Shown here in pieces: positions 45,044 to 55,400 of a DNA stretch of 64,000 bases. Position 1 is the stretch's first letter; each line of letters starts with the position of its first letter. The notes beneath the pieces were generated by a model. It made no database searches. It saw only the letters and a program-made list of their open reading frames with translations, and had not been told where the DNA came from. The stretch covers positions 186,001 through 250,000 of the forward strand of contig JAGALQ010000024.1 of assembly GCA_017625095.1 (NCBI GenBank), read 5' to 3'. Source of the DNA: Clostridia bacterium (GTDB lineage: Bacteria > Bacillota > Clostridia > Oscillospirales > Acutalibacteraceae). The position numbers and the translations under genes are program-made.

Positions 45044-46012
45044 TTAGTCGAGTTCTACGACGGTTTCGTAAAGGTTGAACCAGTTATGTGTAACGAAATT
45101 TCTTGCGCGGAGAATAACCTGATCCTTATATACCTCAACCTGATATCCTCTGCCGCCAAGAAGTGTACCGTAACGGCTGAAGAGACCGTATGAAGGAAGA
45201 TTCAGATAATTTACACCGTTTCTGCGATCATAGCTGGACACACCGAATTGTTCCTTTGTAAAGTTACCGTTAAGTCCTAAATGGATGTGTCCGCTGATAT
45301 AAAAGACATTTTCGTATTTTTCAAGGATCTGCTGAATCTGAGTTGAGTAAGGCTCACCTATATCACCGTCATCCCAGGCAACTTCCTCACCGTGAGTGCC
45401 TGCAAGCGGCCAGTGTGAAATAACAAAAACAGGCTTATCGTCAGAGCCGCTCCTTGCAAGCTCGGCATCAAGAAAATCAAGCTGTTCCTGATAAAGATCG
45501 GGATGATCCCACGAATCGTCAGATTCATCGGTAAGAACAATAAATGTATATCCTTTAATTTCTGTGCTGTAAAATGATTTTTCGATTCCGAGACCCTGAT
45601 AATCGTTATATTTTTTTACAAAATACTGTCTTGCTTCTTCGTGAGTTTTATCCTCAACGTGACCGATATCGTGATTGCCCATTGCAATAATTGCTTTACC
45701 GTCCCAATTCTTTTGCATTGTATCAAAGAATTCGTCAATCGAGCCTTCATCACCGTAGTTTGTAAGGTCACCTGTAACCGCTACCACATCTACAGGTGTT
45801 TTAGCGTTGCGCATATCACTCAGACCGATACCGAGGAACCAAGCAAGCGGCGAAAAAGCTTCGTCAAGATGAGTGTCGGAAATAACAGACATATTGAGAA
45901 GAACGTCATCTTGCTTTGCTTTAAATGGTGAAGGAGCAAGAACGCCAAACAAGGGACCGAATGCCGTAAAAGCTGCAACAATAGTTGAAATAATCACGTT
46001 TATAAATGCCAT
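45044..46012 (-). CDS. Calcineurin-like metallophosphoesterase
   Basis: A 322-residue protein with an N-terminal hydrophobic segment (5-27) and the five metal-binding motifs: VISDTHLD, GDLTNYG, AMGNHDIGH, ISHWPLAG and SGHIHLG. It probably hydrolyses a phosphodiester or phosphomonoester on the outer face of the membrane or in the envelope. The gene starts one base after the stop of the surface-anchored protein, implying coupled expression. The substrate is unknown. Confidence 0.88.
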   Translation of the reverse strand: MAFINVIISTIVAAFTAFGPLFGVLAPSPFKAKQDDVLLNMSVISDTHLDEAFSPLAWFLGIGLSDMRNAKTPVDVVAVTGDLTNYGDEGSIDEFFDTMQKNWDGKAIIAMGNHDIGHVEDKTHEEARQYFVKKYNDYQGLGIEKSFYSTEIKGYTFIVLTDESDDSWDHPDLYQEQLDFLDAELARSGSDDKPVFVISHWPLAGTHGEEVAWDDGDIGEPYSTQIQQILEKYENVFYISGHIHLGLNGNFTKEQFGVSSYDRRNGVNYLNLPSYGLFSRYGTLLGGRGYQVEVYKDQVILRARNFVTHNWFNLYETVVELD

Positions 46013-46013
46013 T

Positions 46014-47048
46014 TTAATTCTCCTTTTTATTATCTTTATCGTGTTTCAGGTTAATTACAACACAAATACCGAGCGCTAACAAAATTAAGGCAGCAACAGC
46101 TGCATAAGAAAAACCTTTTTGCATTTTCAGCTGACGAACTGTCAGAACAGTTGTTTCTTCCCCTTCGGGAATGCGACGGGTTGTTTCAAGCCAATACGGG
46201 AAAGACGTTGTCTGATACGATTCAATAATTTCAGTGTTTTCGTTTGAATAATAAATTTCGGTCGTTTTTTGTGTAGGCTTTGTCGACTTTGGAATTGTGG
46301 TTTTTTTCTTTTGGGTTGTCGGCTGCAATTCGATTTCTTCTTCAACAGCTGTAGTTTTCTTGGTGGTGGTTGATTTCTTCGTGGTATATTTCTTTGTAGT
46401 CAATTTTTTGGTGGTTGTCTTTTTTGCGGTCGTTTGTTTTTCTGTTGTAGTTTTCTTTGACGTAATATAATTGGGTACCTGAATAAATTCAGGCGAATCG
46501 ATTGTTGTTTCAGGATCCGGAATTATTTCATTAACGTCTAAAGCATATATATTTGAAGGTTCGCCGTCAGAATCAACTACTCTGACTTCTATGTTATCAA
46601 CGGTAGACAGTCCGTATTTTACACCTACCGCAATTTCTGCAGTGAAATCAGTCTGAGAAGTAGCCTGAACAGTGCCCTCAACGTTATATTTATCATTATT
46701 ATATTCGGTAACAGCAGCCGGTGTTATGTAAACGAAATCATCATTGTTAATTCGAACTGCGACTCCGTAGTCTGAACTCTCTTCGCTGAATTCCGGAACC
46801 TTAACCTTAAAGCCGAAAAACAAACGGTTTGATGACTCTTCTGTCAAAACAGAAACCGTTGCAAAATATGCATCGCAATTCGATTCGCCTGAAAGCGATA
46901 CAATAACTTCGGGCTCAAAGTTACGCCAATCACTTTCGCTCATTATGCCGTCAAGGGTAATCGCTGAGGCAGTAAAACAAAAGCAAAAACCCGACAGCAT
47001 AAGAATCGTTAAAAAGCAGGATAAAACCTTTATCTTCAAAATCATCAC
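46014..47048 (-). CDS. Secreted CBM9-like protein with Lys/Thr repeat stalk and C-terminal anchor
   Basis: A 344-residue protein. The signal peptide (1-29) is followed by ITLDGIMSESDW and VKVPEFSEESSDYGVAVRI, resembling family-9 carbohydrate-binding/DOMON domains (about 30-180). Residues 198-264 are a stalk of KKTTT/KKYTT-type repeats, which is probably extended and exposed. A C-terminal membrane helix (about 313-335) and a Lys/Asn tail anchor it. It looks like a surface display protein that binds a ligand; the ligand is unknown. The promoter region contains two palindromes. Confidence 0.6.
   Translation of the reverse strand: MMILKIKVLSCFLTILMLSGFCFCFTASAITLDGIMSESDWRNFEPEVIVSLSGESNCDAYFATVSVLTEESSNRLFFGFKVKVPEFSEESSDYGVAVRINNDDFVYITPAAVTEYNNDKYNVEGTVQATSQTDFTAEIAVGVKYGLSTVDNIEVRVVDSDGEPSNIYALDVNEIIPDPETTIDSPEFIQVPNYITSKKTTTEKQTTAKKTTTKKLTTKKYTTKKSTTTKKTTAVEEEIELQPTTQKKKTTIPKSTKPTQKTTEIYYSNENTEIIESYQTTSFPYWLETTRRIPEGEETTVLTVRQLKMQKGFSYAAVAALILLALGICVVINLKHDKDNKKEN
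46257..46457 (-). repeat. Low-complexity Lys/Thr coding repeat
   Basis: Imperfect tandem codon repeats encode KKTTT, KKLTT, KKYTT and KKSTT units within the stalk of the surface protein. Such tracts change length easily by slippage. Confidence 0.7.
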
Positions 47049-47082
47049 CGCACAAAAATATTAACGGAATGCTTTTCACTCT

Positions 47083-47116
47083 AACCGATGTCGGTTGTAA
47101 CAATGCCGTATCGGCA
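47083..47116. repeat. Two adjacent palindromes before the surface-protein gene
   Basis: AACCGATGTCGGTT (47083-47096) and TGCCGTATCGGCA (47104-47116) share a CCGAT/ATCGG-like half. They lie 35-70 bases before the start at 47048. They could be an operator pair or leader hairpins. Confidence 0.4.
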
Positions 47117-47164
47117 ACAGAACAATAAAATTAGCACCAATCCGTACAAAACAAAAAGATAAAA

Positions 47165-47190
47165 CGGACAGCCAATAATCTGCCTGCCCG
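47165..47190 (-). terminator. Terminator of the candidate small RNA
   Basis: Hairpin CGGGCAG/CTGTCCG (one G.U pair on the minus strand, a mismatch on the plus strand) is followed by TTTTATCTTTTT. Confidence 0.75.
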
Positions 47191-47371
47191 TAAAATGTGT
47201 TCATTTTAACGAAAAATCATCTCGACTTGAGATCAGCGGAAAACCCACTGACACCCGGATAAACTTTGACATTTCGAAGGAGTGTTTTTTGTTACAGCGT
47301 TAAATTCATTTCTGCCGAACGTTTTTGCTCATCTCCTGATTTGTACACAGAAGAATCTAGCGTATTATTTG
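47165..47371 (-). ncRNA. Candidate structured small RNA between rpoD and the surface-protein gene
   Basis: The region 47049-47477 has no gene. On the minus strand it shows, in order, a stem GTT(CG)GCAG/CTGTAAC (47320-47291), ACACTC/GGGTGT (47285-47251), TCAGTGG/CCGCTGA (47251-47233), ATCTC/GAGAT (47233-47219) and a terminator. Four of these five stems contain a G.U pair that would be a mismatch on the plus strand, so the RNA is on the minus strand. A promoter lies upstream. No known riboswitch motif was recognised. It may instead be a leader element for the gene at 47048. Confidence 0.5.
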
Positions 47372-47377
47372 AGATAA

Positions 47378-47406
47378 TTTAAAAAGTAAAACAGATAAAT
47401 TGTCAA
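47378..47406 (-). promoter_or_regulatory. Candidate promoter of the small RNA
   Basis: Minus strand: perfect TTGACA at 47406-47401, then 17 bases to TTTAAA (47383-47378), or 18 bases to TTAAAT. It lies 72 bases after the rpoD stop. Confidence 0.5.
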
Positions 47407-47477
47407 AAATTACACGGGAAAATTTTTCATTTTTATAACCTTTTATGATACAGACAAAAGCAGAAAACAGTTTATTA

Positions 47478-48581
47478 TCAGGAATCGAGGAAATCTCTGA
47501 GTTTTTTGCTTCTGCTTGGATGACGGAGCTTGCGAAGAGCCTTGGCTTCAATCTGTCTGATACGCTCACGTGTGACGTTAAATTCCTTGCCTACCTCTTC
47601 AAGTGTACGGGGATGACCGTCAGCAAGACCGAAACGAAGCACAATAACCTTCTTCTCTCTGGGAGTAAGAGTGTTGAGAACTTCGTCAAGTGACTCTTTG
47701 AGAAGAATATTAGATGCAGCATCTGCAGGTGCAAGAGCATCATCATCGGGAATGAAATCGCCAAGATGGCTGTCTTCCTCTTCACCGATGGGTGTTTCAA
47801 GAGAAACAGGCTCCTGAGCGACACGGAGAATCTCACGCACCTTATCTACGGGCATATCAAGCTCCTGTGCAATTTCTTCGGCGCTGGGATCTCGGCCGAT
47901 CTTATGAAGAAGCTGACTGTTGGTCTTTTTAACCTTGTTGATCGTTTCTACCATATGGACAGGGATACGGATTGTTCTTGCCTGATCAGCAATAGCTCTT
48001 GTGATAGCCTGTCTGATCCACCACGTTGCATAAGTCGAGAACTTAAATCCCTTTGTGTGGTCAAACTTATCAACGGCTTTGATAAGTCCGAGGTTTCCTT
48101 CCTGAATAAGATCAAGGAACTGCATACCTCTGCCGACATAGCGTTTTGCAATGCTGACAACAAGGCGCAGATTAGCCTCGGCGAGACGGCTCTTTGCAGC
48201 CTCGTCGTTGTTTGCAATTTTCATGGCAAGCTCAATTTCTTCCTCAGCGGAAAGAAGTTGAACGTGGCCTATTTCTTTGAGATACACCTTAACAGGGTCA
48301 TCCATTGCAGCATTCTTTGAATCGCCTGCTGCACCGCTGTCACCTGCTGTTTTAACATCCGTTTCGAATGTAAGCTCCTCAAGCGCTGCATCACCGAGGT
48401 CGTCAATAATTTTAATGTTTGACGTTTCTATAGTCTCATAAAGCTCATCGAGTTCTTCGAGCTCGAGATTCATTTCCTCAATTGCAGCATCAATTTCACG
48501 GGTGGTAAGTTTACCCGTCTGCTTTCCGCGTTCTACCAGAGCACGGAATGCGCTTTTCTTGTCTGCAGTTTCAATTCCCAT
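47478..48581 (-). CDS. rpoD: Primary sigma factor (sigma-A)
   Basis: A 367-residue housekeeping sigma. Region 1.1 is acidic. Region 2 has [17 protein letters not shown] and [20 protein letters not shown]. Region 3 has [12 protein letters not shown]. Region 4 ends with [20 protein letters not shown]. It recognises the TTGACA/TATAAT promoters seen across this window. AGGAG lies eight bases before the ATG. It is 14 bases after dnaG, the classic macromolecular-synthesis order. Confidence 0.97.
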   Translation of the reverse strand: MGIETADKKSAFRALVERGKQTGKLTTREIDAAIEEMNLELEELDELYETIETSNIKIIDDLGDAALEELTFETDVKTAGDSGAAGDSKNAAMDDPVKVYLKEIGHVQLLSAEEEIELAMKIANNDEAAKSRLAEANLRLVVSIAKRYVGRGMQFLDLIQEGNLGLIKAVDKFDHTKGFKFSTYATWWIRQAITRAIADQARTIRIPVHMVETINKVKKTNSQLLHKIGRDPSAEEIAQELDMPVDKVREILRVAQEPVSLETPIGEEEDSHLGDFIPDDDALAPADAASNILLKESLDEVLNTLTPREKKVIVLRFGLADGHPRTLEEVGKEFNVTRERIRQIEAKALRKLRHPSRSKKLRDFLDS

Positions 48582-48595
48582 TCTTGATTTCTCCT

Positions 48596-50347
48596 TTATT
48601 GTTGATTGAATAATTTTCTGAATTCGTCATCGCTTAATGTCGAGAGATCCGCCACATCCGATTTAGCTTTCTCCTCAATAAGCTTTTCTATGCAATCGCT
48701 GCACTCGGCAGCGCTGTTACCCGTGTTGATTGCCGTGTTGACTATGCGGGAAAGAACAGATGCCTGATCGTTATCAAGATCGCGTATAATAACACTATAC
48801 TCGGGCGTTTCACCTTTTTCAAGATAAGGCAACAAGGCCGAAAAAACAGCTTTACCGAAATCAGTCGGAAACAGCTCGACCGAGAGCCTGTCCGCAATTT
48901 TTTTGTAATTTACAGGTGAACGCATAAGGTTTGCGATAAGCGCTTCTTCCGCTTTGCGTGCACCTATATTGCTGACTGGCACGGATCTCCCGTTTTCGGT
49001 AAAAGACGATGTCTGTATTTTACGGAACGCTTCCTTCTCTTTTGCCCGGACATTTCGTTTTCGCACCGACTTGACCTGTGCGGCAATGGCATCTTTTGAA
49101 ATTTCAAGGTCGTTAGAAAGACGACTGATATAGACATCTCGCTCAATCTCCGAGTTTATTGTAGCAAGCACATTAACCGCTTCACGCATAAATCCTACTT
49201 TACCGTCATCAGTCATTGTGTTATAACCGGCACGTATATTTTGTAGACGGTACTCAATATCGTTAGCAGCCCCGTTGACTATATTGCGGAATCTTTCAGG
49301 ACCGTACTTCTTGATAATCTCATCCGGGTCTTTGCCGCCTGAAAGAGCAAGCACACGCACCTTGACACCTGTTTTTGAAAAAGCCTGAATTGCCCTTCTG
49401 ACTGCTTTCTGACCCGCCTCATCGGAATCATAGGCAAGAAGAACTTCATCGGCATATCGGCTGATAAGATTAACCTGCTCATCAGGTAACGCCGTACCCA
49501 GACAGGCAATGGCGTTTTTAAAACCTGCCTGATGAAGAGCAATTGTATCCATATACCCTTCGGTAATAATAAGACTGCGCTCGCCACTGTCTTTAGCAAG
49601 ATTGAGCGCAAACACACCCGAACCTTTTTTGTAAACAAGAGTGTCTGACGTATTGATATACTTTGGCTTTGAATCGTCAAGCACTCTGCCGCCGAAAGCA
49701 ACAACGTTGCCTCTCACATCAATAATCGGTATCATTGCACGGTTGCGGAAATTATCGTAATAATTAACCTTGCCGTTTTTCTCGCTTTTTCGAACAAGGT
49801 TTGCATCAACAAGCTCCGTAGGAGTGTATCCGAGGGAATGCAGATGATTATAAAGGGCACGCCAATCGTCAGGAGCAAAGCCCATACCGAAACGGCGTAT
49901 TGTACCCATACTGTAGCCTCTGCCGAGATAATAATCAAGACAGTCTCTTCCCTGCTCACTTATCAGAGCATTATGGAAAAAGCGTGCCGCTTCACGGTTA
50001 GCTTCAAGTATTCGACGTCTGCGCTTGCTGATAACATCGTCAAATCCGTCTTCCGGCAAAGCCATACCCGCACGCTGCGCAAGACTTTTGACAGCGTCGA
50101 TATATCCGAGGTTTTCAATACGTCTGATAAACGTAATGACATCGCCGCCTGCACCGCAACCGAAACAGTAAAAAGACTGCGTATCAAGGTAAACGGTAAA
50201 GGACGGTGTTTTTTCATTATGGAACGGACATAAACCGTTCATCGTGGTACCTCTGCGGCGCAAATTGACATAAGGAGAGATAACCTCGGAAATTTCATTT
50301 TTTTCCCGAAGCTCACGCAAAAAATCTTCATTCAAGCGGTTAGCCAT
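48596..50347 (-). CDS. dnaG: DNA primase
   Basis: A 583-residue primase that lays RNA primers for the replication fork. The CHC2 zinc finger (Cys40, His43, Cys61, Cys64) is intact. The TOPRIM core has [12 protein letters not shown] and [10 protein letters not shown]. The C-terminal helicase-binding domain is shorter and less conserved. The ATG at 50347 has GGAGAG six bases upstream; a TTG 12 bases earlier overlaps that site. Confidence 0.96.
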   Translation of the reverse strand: MANRLNEDFLRELREKNEISEVISPYVNLRRRGTTMNGLCPFHNEKTPSFTVYLDTQSFYCFGCGAGGDVITFIRRIENLGYIDAVKSLAQRAGMALPEDGFDDVISKRRRRILEANREAARFFHNALISEQGRDCLDYYLGRGYSMGTIRRFGMGFAPDDWRALYNHLHSLGYTPTELVDANLVRKSEKNGKVNYYDNFRNRAMIPIIDVRGNVVAFGGRVLDDSKPKYINTSDTLVYKKGSGVFALNLAKDSGERSLIITEGYMDTIALHQAGFKNAIACLGTALPDEQVNLISRYADEVLLAYDSDEAGQKAVRRAIQAFSKTGVKVRVLALSGGKDPDEIIKKYGPERFRNIVNGAANDIEYRLQNIRAGYNTMTDDGKVGFMREAVNVLATINSEIERDVYISRLSNDLEISKDAIAAQVKSVRKRNVRAKEKEAFRKIQTSSFTENGRSVPVSNIGARKAEEALIANLMRSPVNYKKIADRLSVELFPTDFGKAVFSALLPYLEKGETPEYSVIIRDLDNDQASVLSRIVNTAINTGNSAAECSDCIEKLIEEKAKSDVADLSTLSDDEFRKLFNQQ

Positions 50348-50361
50348 ATCTCTCTCCAACT

Positions 50362-50389
50362 ACAAATTATAATATAGTATATAACTTAA
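50362..50389 (-). promoter_or_regulatory. Weak candidate promoter of dnaG-rpoD
   Basis: Minus strand: TTGATT then a 16-base AT-rich spacer and TATAAT, ending about 15 bases before the dnaG start. The spacer is short and the -35 matches only partly. Confidence 0.4.
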
Positions 50390-50409
50390 TCAAAACAATA
50401 TATAAAACT

Positions 50410-51405
50410 TTATGACCACGAAAGAGGAATAAAAAGCTCCTCAAATTTTCTCACGGCAAAACGGTCCGTCATACCTGAAATATAATCACAGGCTGCGCGG
50501 TCCGCACCTTCGCGAAGACAAATCTCTTCATACGCATTCGGAAGCTCTGCAGGGTTATCGGCAAAATAGTGATAGAGCTGTTTTAACATTGTGTCTGCTT
50601 TACCTTCTTCACCCTTACAGTATGGATTTGTATAGACCTGGGCAAACATAAAGCTGTGAAGCTCTTCCATGGCTTCTGCAACTTCTGCCGCCAGGCAAAT
50701 ATCCTGCTCGCTGTTTTCGATTGCAGAAAGGACAAGAGTATTGATACGCTCTGATTTTGAAAAGCCGAGCACTTTGCGGATAGATAAATCAATATCATCT
50801 TCCGACATAACGCCTGCACGGATTGAATCGTCAATATCGTGGTTAATATATGCTATTCTGTCGGCAAGTCGGACAATCCTGCCTTCAAGGGTCTTGGCTT
50901 TTTCACCGTTGGTGTGTCGCTCGATACCGTTGATTACCTCATAAGAAAGATTGAGACCACGACCGTTCTTTTCAAGCTTTTCACACACACGTACACTTTG
51001 ATCATAATGTCTGTATCCGCCGGGATGCACTGCATTAAGTGCGCGTTCACCTGCGTGTCCGAACGGTGTATGTCCAAGATCATGACCGAGTGCAATTGCC
51101 TCCGTCAGGTCTTCATTGAGTCTAAGACCGACAGAAATAGTGCGCGCAATCTGTGAAACCTCAAGCGTATGTGTAAGTCTTGTACGGTAATGATCACCCT
51201 CAGGTGACAAAAACACCTGAGATTTATGCTTCAGGCGGCGAAAAGCATTCGAGTGAATGATTCTGTCACGGTCACGCTGAAAGCAGGTGCGGATATCACA
51301 AGGTTCTTCATCCCTTTCCCTGCCGATGCTTTCATCAGAAAAAGCAGCATAGGGCGACAAAATGATATGTTCGTTTTTTTCCGTTAACTCCCTTATGCTC
51401 TGCAT
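50410..51405 (-). CDS. dgt: Deoxyguanosinetriphosphate triphosphohydrolase-like HD protein
   Basis: A 331-residue dNTPase. HD motifs: FRRLKHKSQVFLSP, RTRLTHTLEVSQIAR (His), ALGHDLGHTPFGHAG (His-Asp) and LADRIAYINHDIDD (Asp). It removes triphosphate from dNTPs and so regulates nucleotide pools. The gene is commonly next to dnaG in Firmicutes, as here. It lies 66 bases after the yigZ-like gene. Confidence 0.93.
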   Translation of the reverse strand: MQSIRELTEKNEHIILSPYAAFSDESIGRERDEEPCDIRTCFQRDRDRIIHSNAFRRLKHKSQVFLSPEGDHYRTRLTHTLEVSQIARTISVGLRLNEDLTEAIALGHDLGHTPFGHAGERALNAVHPGGYRHYDQSVRVCEKLEKNGRGLNLSYEVINGIERHTNGEKAKTLEGRIVRLADRIAYINHDIDDSIRAGVMSEDDIDLSIRKVLGFSKSERINTLVLSAIENSEQDICLAAEVAEAMEELHSFMFAQVYTNPYCKGEEGKADTMLKQLYHYFADNPAELPNAYEEICLREGADRAACDYISGMTDRFAVRKFEELFIPLSWS

Positions 51406-51471
51406 AACCAGACTTCGCCTCTCTTTTTCTTCCGTATATTATTGTTATACTTACTTTTTTTAAAAAATCCT

Positions 51472-52104
51472 TTAAAATTTTTTATTTTTTTCCAGGAATA
51501 TTCTGTCGGTAACGGTAGAAGAAACTTTTCCGAAACTTGCTTCCGTAAGTTCAGCCGTAAATGAGCCGTAAATATCCTCGGGCATATTGAAACTAACCTT
51601 GACAATATCGGTAAATTCACTGTTTTCCACAGTACCGCCGCACTCGGGAATCAGCGAAGCAAGTTTACCGTAAAAACCATAATCACACTCACACTCAGCA
51701 CGCACACACATTGCCATACGGATTATCTGCGCACTGTCAACCGCAAGCTTTGCCGCGTGAGAATAAGCGCGCACAAGTCCGCCTCCGCCGAGCAGAATTC
51801 CGCCAAAATAACGTGTGACAACAACAACGCAGTCGGTCAGCCCCTCTTTCTGAAGAACGTCAAGCACAGGAATTCCGGCAGTGCCCTGAGGTTCACCGTC
51901 ATCGGAATATCTCCTTATCTGACCGTCACGAAGAATATATGCGTATACGTTATGTTTTGCGTCCCAGTGTTTTGATTTTATATCATTGATAAACTTAACC
52001 GCTTCCTCCTGCGTTGTGACAGGTTTTGCATAACCGATAAAACGTGAATGCTTAACGGTAAATTCATCACAGTTTTCATTCTTAAGTGTAAGATATTCCT
52101 GCAT
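51472..52104 (-). CDS. yigZ: YigZ/IMPACT family protein
   Basis: A 210-residue protein. The IMPACT-type N-terminal domain has VKHSRFIGYAKPV, KHWDAKHNVYAYIL, YSDDGEPQGTAGIPVLDVL, and VVVTRYFGGILLGGGGLVRAYS. A C-terminal DUF1949 domain follows. The exact function is unsettled (translation-stress or Xaa-Pro-related proposals). It is preceded by an AGGAGG site and follows the rpmE terminator. Confidence 0.93.
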   Translation of the reverse strand: MQEYLTLKNENCDEFTVKHSRFIGYAKPVTTQEEAVKFINDIKSKHWDAKHNVYAYILRDGQIRRYSDDGEPQGTAGIPVLDVLQKEGLTDCVVVVTRYFGGILLGGGGLVRAYSHAAKLAVDSAQIIRMAMCVRAECECDYGFYGKLASLIPECGGTVENSEFTDIVKVSFNMPEDIYGSFTAELTEASFGKVSSTVTDRIFLEKNKKF

Positions 52105-52127
52105 GAAAATCCTCCTACAGAAAAGTT

Positions 52128-52152
52128 AAGGCGGTGGAAAAACCACCGCCTT
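52128..52152 (-). terminator. Terminator after rpmE
   Basis: Perfect 10-bp stem AAGGCGGTGG/CCACCGCCTT with a five-base loop, followed by AACTTTTC on the minus strand. It lies between rpmE and yigZ; the T-run is weak, so read-through into yigZ is possible. Confidence 0.65.
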
Positions 52153-52161
52153 ATATCTTTC

Positions 52162-52368
52162 TTATTTGCTTTCGAGGTTGTAACGCTTCTTGAATCTGTC
52201 AACACGTCCGCCTGTATCAACAAGCTTCTGTTTGCCTGTGAAGAACGGATGGCACTTTGAACAAATATCAACACGCATGTTCGGCTTTGTGGAAGATGTC
52301 TCAAGAACAGCACCGCAAGCGCAGCGAATCTCTGTCTTCTCGTACTTGGGATGGATACCCTGCTTCAT
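52162..52368 (-). CDS. rpmE: 50S ribosomal protein L31
   Basis: A 68-residue ribosomal protein of the zinc-containing type, with CACG and CSKCH supplying four cysteines (residues 16-39), [20 protein letters not shown] and a basic C-terminus. GAGGTGA precedes the start. Confidence 0.97.
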   Translation of the reverse strand: MKQGIHPKYEKTEIRCACGAVLETSSTKPNMRVDICSKCHPFFTGKQKLVDTGGRVDRFKKRYNLESK

Positions 52369-52412
52369 TTGATTTCACCTCTCATTAGGATATTGGAATA
52401 CATAACGAATGG

Positions 52413-52441
52413 ATTTTATCACACTATTTTGAAAAATGCAA
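52413..52441 (-). promoter_or_regulatory. Sigma-A promoter of rpmE
   Basis: Minus strand: TTGCAT at 52441-52436, 17-base spacer, TAAAAT at 52418-52413. The leader is about 38 bases. Confidence 0.78.
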
Positions 52442-52486
52442 GTGTTATTTTGCTGTTTTTTCATTTTTTTGTAAATTTATTCAGCT

Positions 52487-55400
52487 TTACAGCACTTTGA
52501 TCTCTTTTTTAAGTGAAAGAGAATAAATATATGCCGCTTTTACGGGTTGATCGGTGCATTTTTCCATTGCCTTGGCATAAATACCGAGCTGCTCACTGTG
52601 GCGACGGATTATTTCCGTTTCGTCAACTCCTCTGTCAGTCTTATAATCGACAATAACAACTCCGCCATCTTCAACGAAAGCAATGTCGAGCATACCCTGA
52701 ACAACTATTGTTTCATCCTTTACGTATTCAGGAAGGTCGGGATAAGCATCTCTGACAGGCATCAGCATTGCAAATTTTTTCTCGCGCATAACCTGAGATG
52801 ATGCATTTATACGGGAACACAAATCAGACGAATAAAAAGCCTCTATCTCATCAATACGCAATGCTTTTGCCTCTTGCTCAGACAACTTTCCGTCAGCTAT
52901 CATCCGATTAACCTGAGAAGCAATATCACTGTTTTTCAGGTCACAGTACTGAAGATATTTATGTGTAAGTGTACCCTTCTGTGCGGCAGTAAGACCGCCG
53001 GTATTCATAAAGGCAGGTCTTGAGGAAGCGAAATTCGCCTCATCAAGAGTTTCATCAGCAAAACCGGAAGCCTGTTTTTTTGCAATCGCACCACCGAGGC
53101 AGGCGTACGGATACACATAATCTATACGCTCTCTGATGATTGACATAAGCTCGGGATCCGGCAGCGATACCGTCGCTGCAGTATCCTCTGTCACCTCATT
53201 ATCCTCAGGCGAAACAGGTTTGCAGATTATGGCTTTAAGCGAAAAGTCAGCGTTAATTACAGAAGAAGATACCGTTGAATCATCAAACATACGGAAATCG
53301 CACGCATCGATATGCCTTGTGAAAATGGGAAGCAGCCAATCAATATAGTTTGATGAAGTAGCGGCATATCCGTATGAAAGATGACCGTCTTCATCGAATG
53401 CTGACGAAACAGCTTTAAGCCTCTTTTCATAATTACACGTTGCAACCATAACAAGCAGTTCTTTTGCACGGGTCATAGCAACGTAAAGAACACGTGTTTC
53501 CTCGGAAATATCCATCATTCTCGAGCAAAAATCACCTGAAACAAACGGCAATGTCATCATTGATTTACCGCTGAATTTATCTTTAAGAAGCATTCCGATA
53601 CCTTGATTCTTGTTGAAAACAACTTTGCCTTTTTCTGAATGCTCCATACTGTATGACAAATCTGCAAGGATGCACACGGGAAATTCAAGACCTTTACTCT
53701 TATGAATTGACATAATTTTTACAGCGTGTGAATCATCGGTTATACTGAATTCGGTGCCGTTTTTATCCGAAGAATCAATAAAGCGAAGGAAAGCACCAAG
53801 GCCGCACGCACCTGTAGCATCAAAGCTTCCTGCAAGGTTGAGCAGCGAATGCAGGTTTGCAACCCTTTGCTCGGGCTCATCGAGCGCTCTTGCAATTGAA
53901 ACAACGTCGGTTTCGTCATACAGCCGCCGCATAAACTCAGCGGCACCCAGACCGATACTGATTTTTCTTATTGAGTCCATCTTATCAAGGAAGCGACGGC
54001 ATCTGACATCACCTTCCGAAGCCGCTGTTACAACACTGCGGTAAACAGGCACACCTCTTTTGGCTCCCGTACGGATTTTTGAAAGATCCTGAGCGGTAAA
54101 GCCGAAAACCGGCGACATCATTACGGCGGTAAGATGAATATCAAGCAGCGGATTATCAAGCACACGCAACAGCGAAAGAATCATCCTCACCTCAGCTGAG
54201 CCGCTCAGCTCACCTTCAACCGAGCAGACTGCAGGAATGCCGATTCCTTCAAGAGCCTGAACGTAATTTATCATTCGCTTATTTGAACGCGTGAGTATGC
54301 TGATATCTCCGGGCACAATCGGTCGCTGAGTGTCGCCGCTCTTGATTAGCTTACCCGAATCAAGAAGGTCACGGATATATTTGGCAATATGCTCCGGTTC
54401 ACTCTCATTTTCATCAGCTGCACGCAGTCTGAACTCAACATCGGGGGTATCCTGCTCAGGATATATCGCCTTGGGGTTGAGCTGTTCACTTTCATCATAG
54501 ACGATTTCGCCGAGCTGCGGTGACATAAGACGGCTGAAAACAAAATTGACAGCAGACGTAACACCGTTGCGGCTTCGGTAATTTGAGCTGAGGTTAACCC
54601 TTGCGGGGTAATTGCTGCCGTCAAACAAAGGCAATCTGTCGCGTCTGCCGAGGAATATCTCTGGCATTGCCTGTCTGAATCGGTAGATACTTTGCTTAAC
54701 ATCGCCTACAAAGAATAAATTGCTCTCATTGTCGGATATTGCAGAAAAGATCATATCCTGGAGCATATTTGTATCCTGATACTCGTCAACAATAACTTCC
54801 CTATATGTTTCAGCCAGAGAAAGCGCAAGCGGAGTTTTGACGACATTATCACCGTCACGCTCAACCAGAAGTTCAAGAGCAAGATGTTCAATATCACTGA
54901 AATCAAACTTATTGTTTGTCATTTTCAGAGCGCGAAGCTCTTCGCCGTAGCTGATTATACATTCAACAAGACACTCAACAAGCGGCAACAGCTCTTTGCG
55001 GTCCCGGTCAAATTCAGCAGAAGTGACACAGACGTAATTTTTAAGCTTTTCTTTCACCAATTTTTTTACGGTATCGCGTCTTGTTTTTACAGAATTCTTA
55101 ATCGCGGGATCAAGGCTGCGTTTGCTGCTGAAAGTCGGAAAGTGATAATATCTGAGTCGGTAATAAAGCTCATCCCATCTGCCGCTTTCAGCCATATCAA
55201 CCAGATCTCTGAAAAGAGAAACCTCACCTGAAATCAGCTTGTCAAGATTTTCACCTACATCTTCTTTTGCTACATCGGGCTGATTGAGGATGCGCATTGC
55301 ATCAGTCATAAGCTCAAGGCAATATCTGAGCCTTTCCGTCACTTCCTCGAGTATGAATTTGCCCCATATACTCTCGCTGACTGACGCCTCTGATTTATAC

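Noticed and set aside
46257-46457. Repeats that might be a CRISPR array
   Set aside because: They are short imperfect codon repeats within an open reading frame encoding a Lys/Thr stalk, with no spacers and no cas genes.
47215-47290. Partial resemblance on the plus strand to a TPP riboswitch core (GAGA, ACCC, GGATAA, AAGGA)
   Set aside because: The 5' conserved GGGG segment and proper stems are missing, G.U pairs favour the opposite strand, and no plus-strand gene follows.
47766-48320. A 184-residue open frame opposite rpoD
   Set aside because: Antisense shadow of a highly conserved sigma factor; no support for independent coding.
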